A stretch of DNA of 64,000 nt from Micromonospora sp. CB01531. GTDB lineage: Bacteria > Actinomycetota > Actinomycetes > Mycobacteriales > Micromonosporaceae. Below are positions 26,554 to 34,410 of this stretch, piece after piece. How positions within the stretch are numbered: the first letter of the stretch is position 1; each line of letters starts with the position of its first letter. The DNA lies in NCBI RefSeq assembly GCF_001905095.1, contig NZ_LWLS01000127.1, positions 1 to 64,000 of the forward strand, written 5' to 3'. The notes below the pieces were generated by a model. That model was not told where the DNA came from. It did not search any database and was given only the letters and a program-made list of their open reading frames with translations. Position numbers and translations under genes: made by a program.

Positions 26554-26757
26554 TCAGAGGGGGCGGACCTGCTCGGCCTGCGGACCCTTCTGACCCTGGG
26601 CGATCTCGAACTCCACCCGCTGGTTCTCCTCCAGCGTGCGGTAGCCGCTGGTCTGGATGGCCGAGAAGTGGACGAACACGTCAGCACCCCCGCCGTCGAC
26701 GGTGATGAAGCCGAAGCCCTTGTCAGCGTTGAACCACTTCACGGTTCCCTGCGCCAT
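26554..26757 (-). CDS. cold shock protein (CspA family)
   Basis: A 67-residue single cold-shock domain that binds single-stranded RNA and DNA and melts mRNA structures. RNP-1 (KGFGFITV) and RNP-2 (VFVHFSAI) are both intact. AAGGAG lies 7 bases before the ATG. A -10-like TAGGCT at 26919-26924 implies a leader of about 155 bases, as is common for csp mRNAs. Confidence 0.97.
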   Translation of the reverse strand: MAQGTVKWFNADKGFGFITVDGGGADVFVHFSAIQTSGYRTLEENQRVEFEIAQGQKGPQAEQVRPL

Positions 26758-26924
26758 GTGTATCTCCTTCTAAAACTGGCGGCCGAGCACGCCGTGCGGC
26801 CGGTTGGCCGTTTTCGAGCAGCGGCGCCTGAGGCGGCCCCCGGTGAAGGAGACTTCTCTCAACCCACGCGTCTCTCAACAGCGTGAGACAGCAAACCACG
26901 TACGCAAAAACTCTGCACAGCCTA
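26758..26924 (-). promoter_or_regulatory. csp promoter and long 5' leader
   Basis: TAGGCT on the minus strand (26919-26924) is a likely -10 box. The leader to the ATG is about 155 bases. It contains a direct repeat (GTTGAGAGA, plus-strand positions 26855-26863 and 26871-26879) and a GTCTC/GAGAC stem-forming pair. No gene is seen in it. Confidence 0.5.
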
Positions 26925-26998
26925 CCCGACGAAATTCTCCGACATGTGACCTGACGGTTGTGAAAGGTCCACTGGCCGGGCGGTGCGAGCCGTGCGAA

Positions 26999-27032
26999 AG
27001 GCCCCCTTCCCGCGCTGGCGAAAAGAGGGCCT
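26999..27032 (-). terminator. hairpin terminator after the DUF4235 gene
   Basis: AGGCCC (26999-27004) pairs with GGGCCT (27027-27032). On the minus strand it is followed by TTTC. It lies 16 bases after the DUF4235 stop. Confidence 0.6.
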
Positions 27033-27047
27033 GCCGTGCGTAACTGA

Positions 27048-27320
27048 TCAGTCGGGCCAGTGGCCGGTGAGCCGGCGTACGCCGACCGCCCCGCCCCGGG
27101 CCACCGCCGAGTGGACGACCGCGAAGATGGCCCCCTGCAACGCCGCGGCGGCCAGGATCTCGCCCCAGCCCCGCTCCTCGTCGGTGGCGCTCGGCGCGTC
27201 GCCCTCGCCCGCCGTGATCCGCCAGACCTGCCGGAAGATGGCCCCGGCGACCGTACCGGCGGCCACCCCGAGCAGCACCCCGACGGGCTTGTACGCCACC
27301 TTGCCGATCCTGTTGCTCAC
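27048..27320 (-). CDS. DUF4235 family membrane protein
   Basis: A 90-residue protein with a Gly/Ala-rich hydrophobic segment (VGVLLGVAAGTVAGAIFRQVW) and a second one (ILAAAALQGAIFAVVHSAVA). The end RLTGHWPD is typical of DUF4235. The function is unknown. It is the last gene of a three-gene set; its GTG start overlaps the stop of the DUF3618 gene (GTGA). Confidence 0.85.
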   Translation of the reverse strand: MSNRIGKVAYKPVGVLLGVAAGTVAGAIFRQVWRITAGEGDAPSATDEERGWGEILAAAALQGAIFAVVHSAVARGGAVGVRRLTGHWPD

Positions 27321-27679
27321 CTACGCCTCCCGCGCACGATCAGCAGCACCACCACGGTCGCCACCGCGCCGGCCGCGACGGCCGCCCAGGGCGCGACCGC
27401 CCTGCCCTTCCCGGACGCCCGGGCCCGGGCGATCCGGGCCTTTCCGGCCGCCTGCTCCCGGGCGAACCGGGACTTCGCCGTCGCCTGTCCGCGCACCCGG
27501 GCCACGGCCTGGGCGGCCTGCTCGCGCACGCGCCCCTTCGCCTGCTCGGCAGACTCCCGCAGCCGGGCCTTCACGTCGGCCCGGGCGGCCAGCAGCTCCA
27601 TCGTCTCACCGAGTTCCACCCGCGTGCGGCGGATCTCCTCACGGAGCGCCTCCACATCGCCGCGTCCGTTGCCGGTCAT
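27317..27679 (-). CDS. DUF3618 family membrane protein
   Basis: A 120-residue protein. The start DVEALREEIRRTRVELGETM is the DUF3618 signature. A long charged, Ala/Arg-rich helical region follows, probably a coiled coil (residues 25-90). A single C-terminal membrane helix (VAAGAVATVVVLLIV) ends in RGRRR. The function is unknown; the layout suggests a membrane-tethered helical protein. It overlaps both neighbours by 4 bases, so the three proteins are made together and may form one envelope complex (inference). Confidence 0.87.
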   Translation of the reverse strand: MTGNGRGDVEALREEIRRTRVELGETMELLAARADVKARLRESAEQAKGRVREQAAQAVARVRGQATAKSRFAREQAAGKARIARARASGKGRAVAPWAAVAAGAVATVVVLLIVRGRRR

Positions 27680-28110
27680 CCCCGTCTCCCGTCCTTCACC
27701 GCGGCGGCGACGGTGTCGACGTCCGCCCGGACACTGCGGACCGTCGCCTCCGGCACCGGTGGGACGGCACGGCTGACCTGCGTCTTGCCGACCAGGGCGA
27801 GAATCCCGGCGAGCAGGAAGAGCGCCACCGCCACGATCAGGGCGGCCAGCCACGCGGGCAGGACCAGCGCCAGCGCCAGGATCACCGTGGCGACCAGCGC
27901 CCCCGCGCCGTAGAGGGCCATCACCCCGCCGCCGCCGAACAGGCCGATCCCGATGCCGGCGTGCTTGCCCTTGCGGGTGAGTTCCACCCGGGCCAGCGCC
28001 AGTTCGTCCCGGACCAGGCGGGAGACCTGCTCGGTGGCTCGCTGGATGAGCTCCGCGGTGGACGGCTCGCTCCCGTTCCGGGACGTGCTGCGACTCGCGA
28101 CGTCAGCCAT
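27676..28110 (-). CDS. phage holin-like (PF07332) envelope protein
   Basis: A 144-residue protein. The soluble N-terminus has STAELIQRATEQVSRLVRDELALA, typical of the actinobacterial 'phage holin family' group. Two membrane helices follow (VMALYGAGALVATVILALAL and WLAALIVAVALFLLAGILAL). Despite the name these are housekeeping membrane proteins, not lysis proteins; the role is unknown. It is the first gene of the trio. AAGGAGG lies 6-8 bases before the ATG. Confidence 0.85.
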   Translation of the reverse strand: MADVASRSTSRNGSEPSTAELIQRATEQVSRLVRDELALARVELTRKGKHAGIGIGLFGGGGVMALYGAGALVATVILALALVLPAWLAALIVAVALFLLAGILALVGKTQVSRAVPPVPEATVRSVRADVDTVAAAVKDGRRG

Positions 28111-28140
28111 GCTGTCCTCCTTTCATCATCCCCGCGCTGT

Positions 28141-28166
28141 ATGCCCGGAGTCGCCGCCCGTCAATC
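28141..28166 (-). promoter_or_regulatory. possible SigB-type promoter of the holin-like/DUF3618/DUF4235 operon
   Basis: On the minus strand GATT (28163-28166), 16 bases and GGGCAT (28141-28146) resemble the streptomycete SigB consensus GNNT-N14-16-GGGTAT. It lies about 30 bases before the first gene. Confidence 0.35.
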
Positions 28167-28364
28167 CTGCGCGGAGAACGGCCGGTCGGCCCGGCCGTGC
28201 ACCATCGGACGTCGGGCCGCCGGGATGGCGAGCCCGAGCCGGGGCGTGCGCCGCGGGTCCCCCGAAACGCGCCGGACAAACGCGGCGGGCGGAATGTGTT
28301 GCGCGGAGGCGACGCCCCGGTGGCTGCCCCTGGCACCGGGGTCGCCGCCCGCGGACGCGCGGGA

Positions 28365-28382
28365 GCCCCCGGTGCCGGGGGC
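28365..28382 (-). terminator. hairpin after the mechanosensitive channel gene
   Basis: GCCCCCGG (28365-28372) pairs with CCGGGGGC (28375-28382), 27 bases after the channel stop. A second stem (CCCCGGTG 28315-28322 with CACCGGGG 28334-28341) follows. The rest of 28111-28408 shows no gene. Confidence 0.5.
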
Positions 28383-28408
28383 GACCGGGCGCTCCGGGAG
28401 CGGTCCGG

Positions 28409-29605
28409 TCAGCGGTGGGCGTCGACGGGCTCCTCGGGGCCGACGAAGACCTCGCTGCGGGCCTCGCCGTCGTCGCTGCCGCCGAAGACCCGGGCGTCGT
28501 CGGGCACGTCGGTGTCGGGCAGCCGGGGGGCCGGTCGCCGGGACCGCACCGCCTGCCACGGCAGCGCGCCGGAGGCGTCGCCCACCTCGGTACGCAGCCG
28601 GGGCAGCGCGGCCGGGCGCTGGTCGCGTACCCAGGCCGCCAGGTGCTCGCGGACCATGCAGCGCAGGTCCCACAGGCTGCCGGCGTCGGCGGCGCTGACC
28701 AGGGCCCGCACCTTGACCATGCCGCCGGTGGCATCGGTCACCTGGAGTACGCAGACCCGGCCGTCCCACAGCTCGGTGCTCTCGCAGAGCCGGCGTAGCT
28801 CCTCCCGCATCGCCTGGACCGGGATCGCCCAGTCCACGTCGAACTCGGCGGTGCCGAGCACGGCCGCCTCGGTACGGGTCCAGTTCTGGAACGGGGTGCG
28901 GGTGAAGTACGAGGTGGGCAGGATCAACCGCCGGTCGTCCCAGATCTGCACCACCACGTAGCTGAGGGTCAGCTCCTCGATCCGGCCCCACTCCCCCTCG
29001 ACCACCACCACGTCGTCGAGGCGTACCGCGTCGCTGAAGGCGAGCTGGAGGCCGGCGAAGACGTTGCCCAGCAGGCTCTGGGCGGCCAGCGCGGCGACCG
29101 CGGCCGCCACACCGGCGGAGGTCAGCACGCCGGCGCCGATGCCCCGGACCGCGGGGAACGTCATCAGCATGACGCCCACGGTCAGGATGACGATCACCGC
29201 GATGGTGAGCCGGCGGAGCATCACCACCTGGGTCCGCACCCGGCGGGCGTGCCGGTTGTTCGGCACGTCCACCCGGAACCGGGCCAGCGCGGTGTCCTCG
29301 ATCACCACCAGCAGCGAGGCGACCAGCCAGGCCGCGGCGACGATCAGGGCCAGCACCAGGACGTGCAGGACGACCTGACGCCACGGGCTGCCGACCGCGT
29401 ACAGGGTGCCGAAGCGGACGGCGAGCTGCCCGGCGAACACGGTCGCGGCCACCTGGAACGGGCGGTGCGAGTGCTCGGTGAGCTCGGTTATCAGCACCGA
29501 GCGCCGGCCCAGCCGGCGGGCCACCCGGTGCACCACCTCGACCAGCAGCAGAGCGGCCGCCGCCGCGGCGATCGCGGCAACGGCCGTTCCGACGTAACTC
29601 TGCAC
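28409..29605 (-). CDS. mechanosensitive ion channel family protein (MscS type)
   Basis: A 398-residue membrane protein with about four N-terminal helices. The MscS pore and beta domain follow: GVAAAVAALAAQSLLGNVFAGLQ is the pore-lining helix, and the segment from AFSDAVRLDDVVVVEGEWG continues to RRLILPTSYF. Such channels open under membrane tension and release solutes after osmotic downshock. The C-terminal tail has an acidic stretch. The GTG at 29605 is chosen over the upstream ATG at 29650 because GGAGGG lies about 10 bases before it. Confidence 0.93.
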   Translation of the reverse strand: MQSYVGTAVAAIAAAAAALLLVEVVHRVARRLGRRSVLITELTEHSHRPFQVAATVFAGQLAVRFGTLYAVGSPWRQVVLHVLVLALIVAAAWLVASLLVVIEDTALARFRVDVPNNRHARRVRTQVVMLRRLTIAVIVILTVGVMLMTFPAVRGIGAGVLTSAGVAAAVAALAAQSLLGNVFAGLQLAFSDAVRLDDVVVVEGEWGRIEELTLSYVVVQIWDDRRLILPTSYFTRTPFQNWTRTEAAVLGTAEFDVDWAIPVQAMREELRRLCESTELWDGRVCVLQVTDATGGMVKVRALVSAADAGSLWDLRCMVREHLAAWVRDQRPAALPRLRTEVGDASGALPWQAVRSRRPAPRLPDTDVPDDARVFGGSDDGEARSEVFVGPEEPVDAHR

Positions 29606-29680
29606 GGATCTCTCTCCCTCCAGCCGGGCATGCTCGGGCAAAGGGCCCATAATGCCCGACGGCCCCCGTATCGACCAGGA

Positions 29681-30502
29681 TCAGACCCGCCGGTACCGGG
29701 ACTGGAGGAAGCAGTAGATGCCGAAGGCGGCGATGCCGAGCGCCGCGAGGGTGAGCAGCACCGGCCCGTACGACTGGTCCCGCAGGGTACGCAGGGCGGC
29801 GTCGAGGCCGCGGGCCTTCGCCGGGTCGTACTTCACCGCGGCCACCACGATCAGCAGGCCGGCGATGGCGAAGACCGCGCCCCGGGCGGCGTACCCGGCC
29901 ATGCCGAGGCGGCGGGCCAGAGTGTGCGCCCTCGGGGTCAGCTGCCCGATTTTGAGATTGCGCTCGAACTTCTTCTTCAGCCCGTACCCGATCATGCCGA
30001 CGCCGACGGCGGCGAGCACCAGGCCGGCCAGGCCGACCACCCAGCGGCCGCCGGTGCCGGCCATCAGCTTCGCGGTGAGCGCCTGCTGCTGGTCGGCGGC
30101 GTTGGCGCTGGCGTCCTGGAAGACCTTGACGGCGGTCCAGGCCAGCCAGCCGAAGACGACGGTACGCAGCACGGACGCGATCCGCTCGAAGAGGCGGTCC
30201 CGGCCGCGCAGGCCCCGGTGGCCGATGGCCGCCTCGAACGCCTGCCAGATGGCCATGGCGAACAGGCCGATCGCGATCGCCACCAGCAGGAACTTGCCGA
30301 GCGGCTGGGCACCCAGGGTGCGCAGGGCGCCGTTCTGGTTGCCCTCCTCACCGGAGTGACCGAAGGCGATCTGGAGCGCGAGCCAGGCGAAGAGGAGGTG
30401 CAGGATCCCGTAGCCGACGAAGCCGGCCCGGGTCAACAGTTCGAGCCACCGGCTGTTGGCGGCCCGGGCGGCGGTGGCGCCGGCGTTCCGGGTGAGTGAC
30501 AT
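29681..30502 (-). CDS. DUF1206 domain membrane protein
   Basis: A 273-residue protein with six hydrophobic helices arranged as three repeats of a two-helix unit. The unit starts with a pattern such as LLTRAGFVGYGILHLLFAWL or RLGMAGYAARGAVFAIAGLL (arginine, glycine, tyrosine and glycine conserved). This is the DUF1206 fold; its function is unknown. The ATG at 30502 is chosen because GGGAG lies about 10 bases upstream. Confidence 0.9.
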   Translation of the reverse strand: MSLTRNAGATAARAANSRWLELLTRAGFVGYGILHLLFAWLALQIAFGHSGEEGNQNGALRTLGAQPLGKFLLVAIAIGLFAMAIWQAFEAAIGHRGLRGRDRLFERIASVLRTVVFGWLAWTAVKVFQDASANAADQQQALTAKLMAGTGGRWVVGLAGLVLAAVGVGMIGYGLKKKFERNLKIGQLTPRAHTLARRLGMAGYAARGAVFAIAGLLIVVAAVKYDPAKARGLDAALRTLRDQSYGPVLLTLAALGIAAFGIYCFLQSRYRRV

Positions 30503-30537
30503 GGCGGCACAATCTCCCGCCGCCATGATCTCCAAAC

Positions 30538-30563
30538 GTCGGCCACCACCGTCGGTGGCCGAC
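30538..30563 (-). terminator. hairpin terminator after the lipoprotein gene
   Basis: A perfect 10-bp stem (30538-30547 with 30554-30563) and 6-base loop, directly after the lipoprotein stop and followed on that strand by TTTGG. Confidence 0.7.
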
Positions 30564-30565
30564 GG

Positions 30566-30931
30566 TCAGCCGTTGGGGTTACGGGCCACCCGGATGGCGA
30601 CCTGGTCGGCGGTGACGCTGTCCAGGCTCACCTGGAAGCCGCCGGCCTCGGTGGTCTGCTGGCCGGTGGTGAGCGAGAGCTGCTCCCCGGCCACCTCCAC
30701 GGTCACCTGGTCACCCTGGACGCCGACCAGCTTGGCCTCGACGCCGAGGATGCTGGCGCTGGCCTCGACACCCCGGTCGAAGGTGACCGTGCAGGCGTCC
30801 AGCCCACAGTCGGTGGAGGCGCCCTCGGAGCTGCAGCCGGCCAGCAGCGCGACGCCGAGCGCGAGGCCGGCCAGCAGGCCGCCGGCGCGGCGGACGGGGG
30901 TCAGTGCGGGGGAAACGTGTCGGTTCGTCAC
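30566..30931 (-). CDS. small secreted lipoprotein
   Basis: A 121-residue protein with a signal peptide (LLAGLALGVALLAGC, lipobox LAGC near residue 33). The mature part is about 88 residues and has two further cysteines (CGLDACTVTF) that may form a disulphide. A beta-rich segment ends it (AKLVGVQGDQVTVEVAGEQL). No known domain is recognised. The GTG start has a TACCCT box (30939-30944) 7 bases upstream and no ribosome site. It diverges from the PLP enzyme gene. Confidence 0.8.
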   Translation of the reverse strand: MTNRHVSPALTPVRRAGGLLAGLALGVALLAGCSSEGASTDCGLDACTVTFDRGVEASASILGVEAKLVGVQGDQVTVEVAGEQLSLTTGQQTTEAGGFQVSLDSVTADQVAIRVARNPNG

Positions 30932-30938
30932 CGGGCCA

Positions 30939-30944
30939 AGGGTA
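30939..30944 (-). promoter_or_regulatory. leaderless -10 box (TACCCT)
   Basis: TACCCT on the minus strand, 7 bases before the GTG start of the lipoprotein gene. Confidence 0.5.
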
Positions 30945-30994
30945 CGAGACGATCGCCACGCCGCCACCGGCGTGTGATCGTTTCCGGCGGGCGT

Positions 30995-31000
30995 TAGGGT
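30995..31000 (+). promoter_or_regulatory. leaderless -10 box (TAGGGT)
   Basis: TAGGGT ends 6 bases before the ATG at 31007. It is divergent from the lipoprotein promoter about 50 bases away. Confidence 0.5.
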
Positions 31001-31006
31001 CCCGCC

Positions 31007-32230
31007 ATGCCGTTCGACATCGCCCGCACCCGGGCCGCCTACCCCGCGCTGACCGAGGGCTTCGCCCACTTCGACGGTGCCGGCGGCACCCAGACCGCCC
31101 AGCCCGTGATCGACGCGGTCACCGCCGCGATGCGGGCCGCGACGGGCAACCGGAGCAGCGCCTTCGAGCCCGGCCGGCGGTCGCTGGAGCTGGTCGCCGC
31201 CGCCCGCTCGGCGGTGGCGGACCTGCTCGGCGCCCAGCCCGACGGGGTGGTGCTCGGGCCGAGCGCCACGGCGCTGACGTACACCCTGGCCCGGACCCTC
31301 GGCGCGGGCTGGCGGCCGGGCGACGAGGTGGTCGTCTCCCGGCTGGACCACGACGCCAACGTCCGGCCGTGGGTGCAGGCGGCCGAGGCCGCCGGGGCAA
31401 CCGTGCGCTGGGCCGAGTTCGACCCGGCGACCGGCGAGCTGCCCGCGGGCCAGTACGCCGACCTGGTCGGCGAGCGCACCCGGCTGGTCGCGGTGACCGC
31501 CGGCAGCAACGCCATCGGCACGGTGCCCGACGTCGCGGCGATCGCCAAGACCGCGCACGCGGCCGGCGCGCTGGTCTGCGTGGACGGAGTCCACGCGGTG
31601 CCGCACGGCCCCACCGACCTGACCTCGCTCGGCGCGGACTTCCTGGTCACCAGCGCCTACAAGTGGTCGGGGCCGCACATCGCGGCGATGGTCGCCGACC
31701 CGGACCGCTGGGCGGCGCTGCGGCCGGCGAAGCTGCTGCCCTCCTCCGACGCTGTTCCGGAGCGGTTCGAGTACGGCACGCCGAGCTTCCCGCTGCTGGC
31801 CGGGGTGGCCGCCGCCGTGGACCACCTGGCCACTCTGGACCCCACGGCGACCGGCAGCCGCCGGGACCGGGTCCGGGCCGGGCTGGCCGCCGCCCAGGCC
31901 CATGAGGAGGCGGTCTTCGAGCGGCTGCTCGCCGGGCTGGCCGAGCGGCCGGCGGTCACCGTGTACGGCTCCCCGGCCCGGCGCTGCCCCACCGTGTCGT
32001 TCCGGCTGGCCGGGCTGGGCCCGGCGGAGACGGCGGCGGCGCTGGGCGCGGCCGGCGTCTGCCTCTCCTCCGGTGACTACTACGCGTACGAGTACTTCGA
32101 AACGATGGGGCTGCGGGACAGCGGTGGCGCGGTCCGGGCCAGCGTCTACCACTACAACACGGCCGAGGAGGTGGACCGGTTGCTGGCCGAACTGGACCGG
32201 ATGGCCGACGCCGGGGAGACAATGGGCTAG
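31007..32230 (+). CDS. cysteine desulfurase-like class V aminotransferase
   Basis: A 407-residue PLP enzyme of the NifS/SufS fold. The PLP lysine is in VTSAYKWSGPHIAAM near residue 223, preceded by VCVDGVHAVPHGPTDL, which holds the cofactor-binding Asp and His. The mobile catalytic cysteine loop of true desulfurases is not obvious; the segment GVCLSSGDYYAYEYFE occupies the C-terminal region. It belongs to the 'cysteine desulfurase-like' group whose real substrate is unknown. A leaderless start is likely. The downstream acetyltransferase gene overlaps its stop by one base. Confidence 0.9.
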   Translation: MPFDIARTRAAYPALTEGFAHFDGAGGTQTAQPVIDAVTAAMRAATGNRSSAFEPGRRSLELVAAARSAVADLLGAQPDGVVLGPSATALTYTLARTLGAGWRPGDEVVVSRLDHDANVRPWVQAAEAAGATVRWAEFDPATGELPAGQYADLVGERTRLVAVTAGSNAIGTVPDVAAIAKTAHAAGALVCVDGVHAVPHGPTDLTSLGADFLVTSAYKWSGPHIAAMVADPDRWAALRPAKLLPSSDAVPERFEYGTPSFPLLAGVAAAVDHLATLDPTATGSRRDRVRAGLAAAQAHEEAVFERLLAGLAERPAVTVYGSPARRCPTVSFRLAGLGPAETAAALGAAGVCLSSGDYYAYEYFETMGLRDSGGAVRASVYHYNTAEEVDRLLAELDRMADAGETMG

Positions 32231-32517
32231 TGAGCTACCTGGTCGAGGACGACCCCGCCAAGCGTCGGTTCGAGATCCTGGTCGACGACGCGCTGGCCGG
32301 GTTCACCGCGTACCTGCCGCGCAACGGCGTGCTGGTCCTGACGTACACCGAGGTGGACGAGCGCTACCGGGGCATGGGCGTGGGCGAGGCGCTGGTCCGG
32401 GGCACCCTGGACCAGCTCCGCGAGCGCGGTGACCGCATCGTGCCGCAGTGCGCCTTCGTCGCCAGGTTCATCGAGCGCCATACCGAGTACGCCGATCTGG
32501 TGGTCGCCGCGCCGTAG
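32230..32517 (+). CDS. GNAT family N-acetyltransferase (YjdJ type)
   Basis: A 95-residue compact acetyltransferase of the Gcn5/YjdJ group. The acetyl-CoA loop is in VDERYRGMGVGEALVRGTL, and the end CAFVARFIERHTEYADLV is typical. Its substrate is unknown. The GTG start shares one base with the TAG of the upstream gene, so the two are translationally coupled. Confidence 0.9.
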   Translation: MSYLVEDDPAKRRFEILVDDALAGFTAYLPRNGVLVLTYTEVDERYRGMGVGEALVRGTLDQLRERGDRIVPQCAFVARFIERHTEYADLVVAAP

Positions 32518-32556
32518 GCCCCGACCGGGGGGATGGCCGGCCCGGCCGCGCCCAGG

Positions 32557-34065
32557 TCAGCGGGCGCCGGCGAGGAGTTCGGCGGCGGCGTACCCGGCCG
32601 CCCGGGTGGCGCCGTGGGTGGCCACGTGCACCGCGCCGGTGACCAGCTCGGGGACGCCCAGCTCGACCACCACCGCGTCGGGGCGGGCCGCCAGCGCGAG
32701 GTCCACCGCCGCCCGCATCCAGTCGTGCCGGTGCAGGTCCCGCACCACCAGCACCAGGGGGCGGCCGACCGCCGCGCCGGTCGGATCGGCCGGGGTGTCG
32801 TCCTCGGCGTACCGGACGGTGGTGGTGCCGGCGACGAGCGCGGTCAGCGGTGCGGCGATCCCCCACGGGGTCTCCGCGCCGATGGCGATGTTGCGGGGCG
32901 GGGCGAACTCCACCACGTGCGCCGGTCCGGCCAGCGGTAGCACCCCGGCCCCGGCCGCCCCGGTGACCACGCGCACCGCCCGGCGCGCGGCGGCCAGCCC
33001 GATCGCCGAGGCGCTGCCGGCGTGGAGCACCGGCGGCCGGTCGGCGCGGGCGGCGACCGTCCAGGCGGCGAGCTGGCCGACCCGCTTCGCCGCCTCGGCC
33101 AGGCGTTCCTCGGGCAACTGGCCGGCCACCACCGCGGCGACGATGGCGTCGCGCAGCTCCGCCGCGTCCGCCTCGGCGGCCCGCTCCCCACCCACGCAGA
33201 TGGCGTCCGCCCCGGCGGCGAGGGCGCGCACGGCCGCCCCGGCGAAGCCGTAGCGGTCGGCGACCGCCCGCATCTCCACCGCGTCGGTCACCACCACCCC
33301 CTGGAAGCCCAGCTCATCGCGGAGCAGCCCGCCGAGGATCCGGGGGCTCAGCGTGGCCGGCAGCTCCGGGTCCAGCGCCGGCACCAGCAGGTGCCCGGTC
33401 ATCACCGCCTGCGCCCCGGCGGCCACCGCCGCCCGGAACGGGGCCAGCTCGACCGCGTCCAGCCGGGCCCGGTCGCCGTCGATGCGGGGCAGGTCGTGGT
33501 GCGAGTCGACGTGGGTGTCGCCGTGACCGGGGAAGTGCTTGGCGCAGGCGGCCACCCCGCCGGCCTGGAGTCCGCGTACCCAGGCGGCGGTGTGCCGGGC
33601 CACCAGGGCCGGCTGGGCGCCGAACGAGCGGACCCCGATGACCGGGTTGGCCGGGTTGGAGTTGACGTCGGCGTCCGGGGCGTAGTTGAGGCTGACTCCC
33701 AGGGCGGCCAGCTCGGCGCCCAGATCGCGGGCGACCTCCTCGGTCAGCTTCGGGTCGTCGACCGCGCCGAGGGCGAAGTTGCCGGGTCGCGAGCTGCCCC
33801 GGGCGGACTCGATCCGGGTGACGTCCCCCGCCTCCTCGTCGATCGCGACGATCACGTCGGGCCGCTCGGCACGCAGCGCCGCGGTCAGGCGGGCGAGCTG
33901 GTCGTGGTCGACGACGTTGCGGGCGAAGAGGACCACCGAGCCGAGCCCCGAGCCGAGCCACCGGCGGATCCAGGCCGGCGGGGTGGTGCCGACGAATCCG
34001 GGTTGCAGGACGGCCGCGGCGAGACCCGCCAGGTCTCCGGTCGCTCCCTCGATCCGCGCGCTCAC
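32557..34065 (-). CDS. glycoside hydrolase family 3 protein (NagZ-like)
   Basis: A 502-residue enzyme of the beta-N-acetylglucosaminidase branch of GH3. The NagZ signature KHFPGHGDTHVDSHHDLP is complete, including the His/Asp pair on the flexible loop that acts as general acid/base. The nucleophile Asp lies in GVVVTDAVEMRAV. IDEEAGDVTRIE fits the substrate-binding site. About 160 residues after the barrel form the second GH3 domain, as in Gram-positive two-domain NagZ enzymes. No signal peptide is seen, so it should act inside the cell on peptidoglycan or chitin fragments. The GTG at 34065 is chosen for the G-run 5-10 bases upstream; a GTG at 34086 is possible. Confidence 0.92.
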   Translation of the reverse strand: MSARIEGATGDLAGLAAAVLQPGFVGTTPPAWIRRWLGSGLGSVVLFARNVVDHDQLARLTAALRAERPDVIVAIDEEAGDVTRIESARGSSRPGNFALGAVDDPKLTEEVARDLGAELAALGVSLNYAPDADVNSNPANPVIGVRSFGAQPALVARHTAAWVRGLQAGGVAACAKHFPGHGDTHVDSHHDLPRIDGDRARLDAVELAPFRAAVAAGAQAVMTGHLLVPALDPELPATLSPRILGGLLRDELGFQGVVVTDAVEMRAVADRYGFAGAAVRALAAGADAICVGGERAAEADAAELRDAIVAAVVAGQLPEERLAEAAKRVGQLAAWTVAARADRPPVLHAGSASAIGLAAARRAVRVVTGAAGAGVLPLAGPAHVVEFAPPRNIAIGAETPWGIAAPLTALVAGTTTVRYAEDDTPADPTGAAVGRPLVLVVRDLHRHDWMRAAVDLALAARPDAVVVELGVPELVTGAVHVATHGATRAAGYAAAELLAGAR

Positions 34066-34196
34066 ACGTACCCCCGTCTCCCCCACGGCCCGCCGCCTCC
34101 GGCGGTGGTGTCATGGTCACATCGCCTCCCGAAATAGTCAACAATCCTTACTGTTAGCGCCTGGCGCACCCCGGCATGCCGTGGGAGAGTGCGACC

Positions 34197-34319
34197 ATGC
34201 ACCCCGCGCTGCTCGCCGACGCCACCACCGCCGCGGAGATCCCCGGCGTACGCCTGCTCGGCCTGGTGGTGGGCGGCCTGCTCCTGCTGCTCGCCATCCG
34301 CGCGATGTTCCGCCGCTGA
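34197..34319 (+). CDS. 40-residue single-helix membrane protein
   Basis: A 40-residue protein: a short polar N-terminus with AEIPGVRLLG, one hydrophobic helix (LVVGGLLLLLAIRAMF) and a final RR. GGGAGAG lies 8 bases before the ATG. Codon use fits a real gene. It sits 91 bases before the F420-dependent enzyme on the same strand. The function is unknown. Confidence 0.6.
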   Translation: MHPALLADATTAAEIPGVRLLGLVVGGLLLLLAIRAMFRR

Positions 34320-34410
34320 TCGCCGGAGCCGGCGGCGTTCGCGCGCCAGCTTCCCGGGTACGGCTCTCGTCGTCCGTACGGTGCGCCCGGCACCCGGCGA
34401 GGGGGATGTG

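Noticed and set aside
27676..28110. Prophage holin
   Set aside because: No lysin or other phage genes nearby; this holin-named family is a common chromosomal actinobacterial membrane protein.
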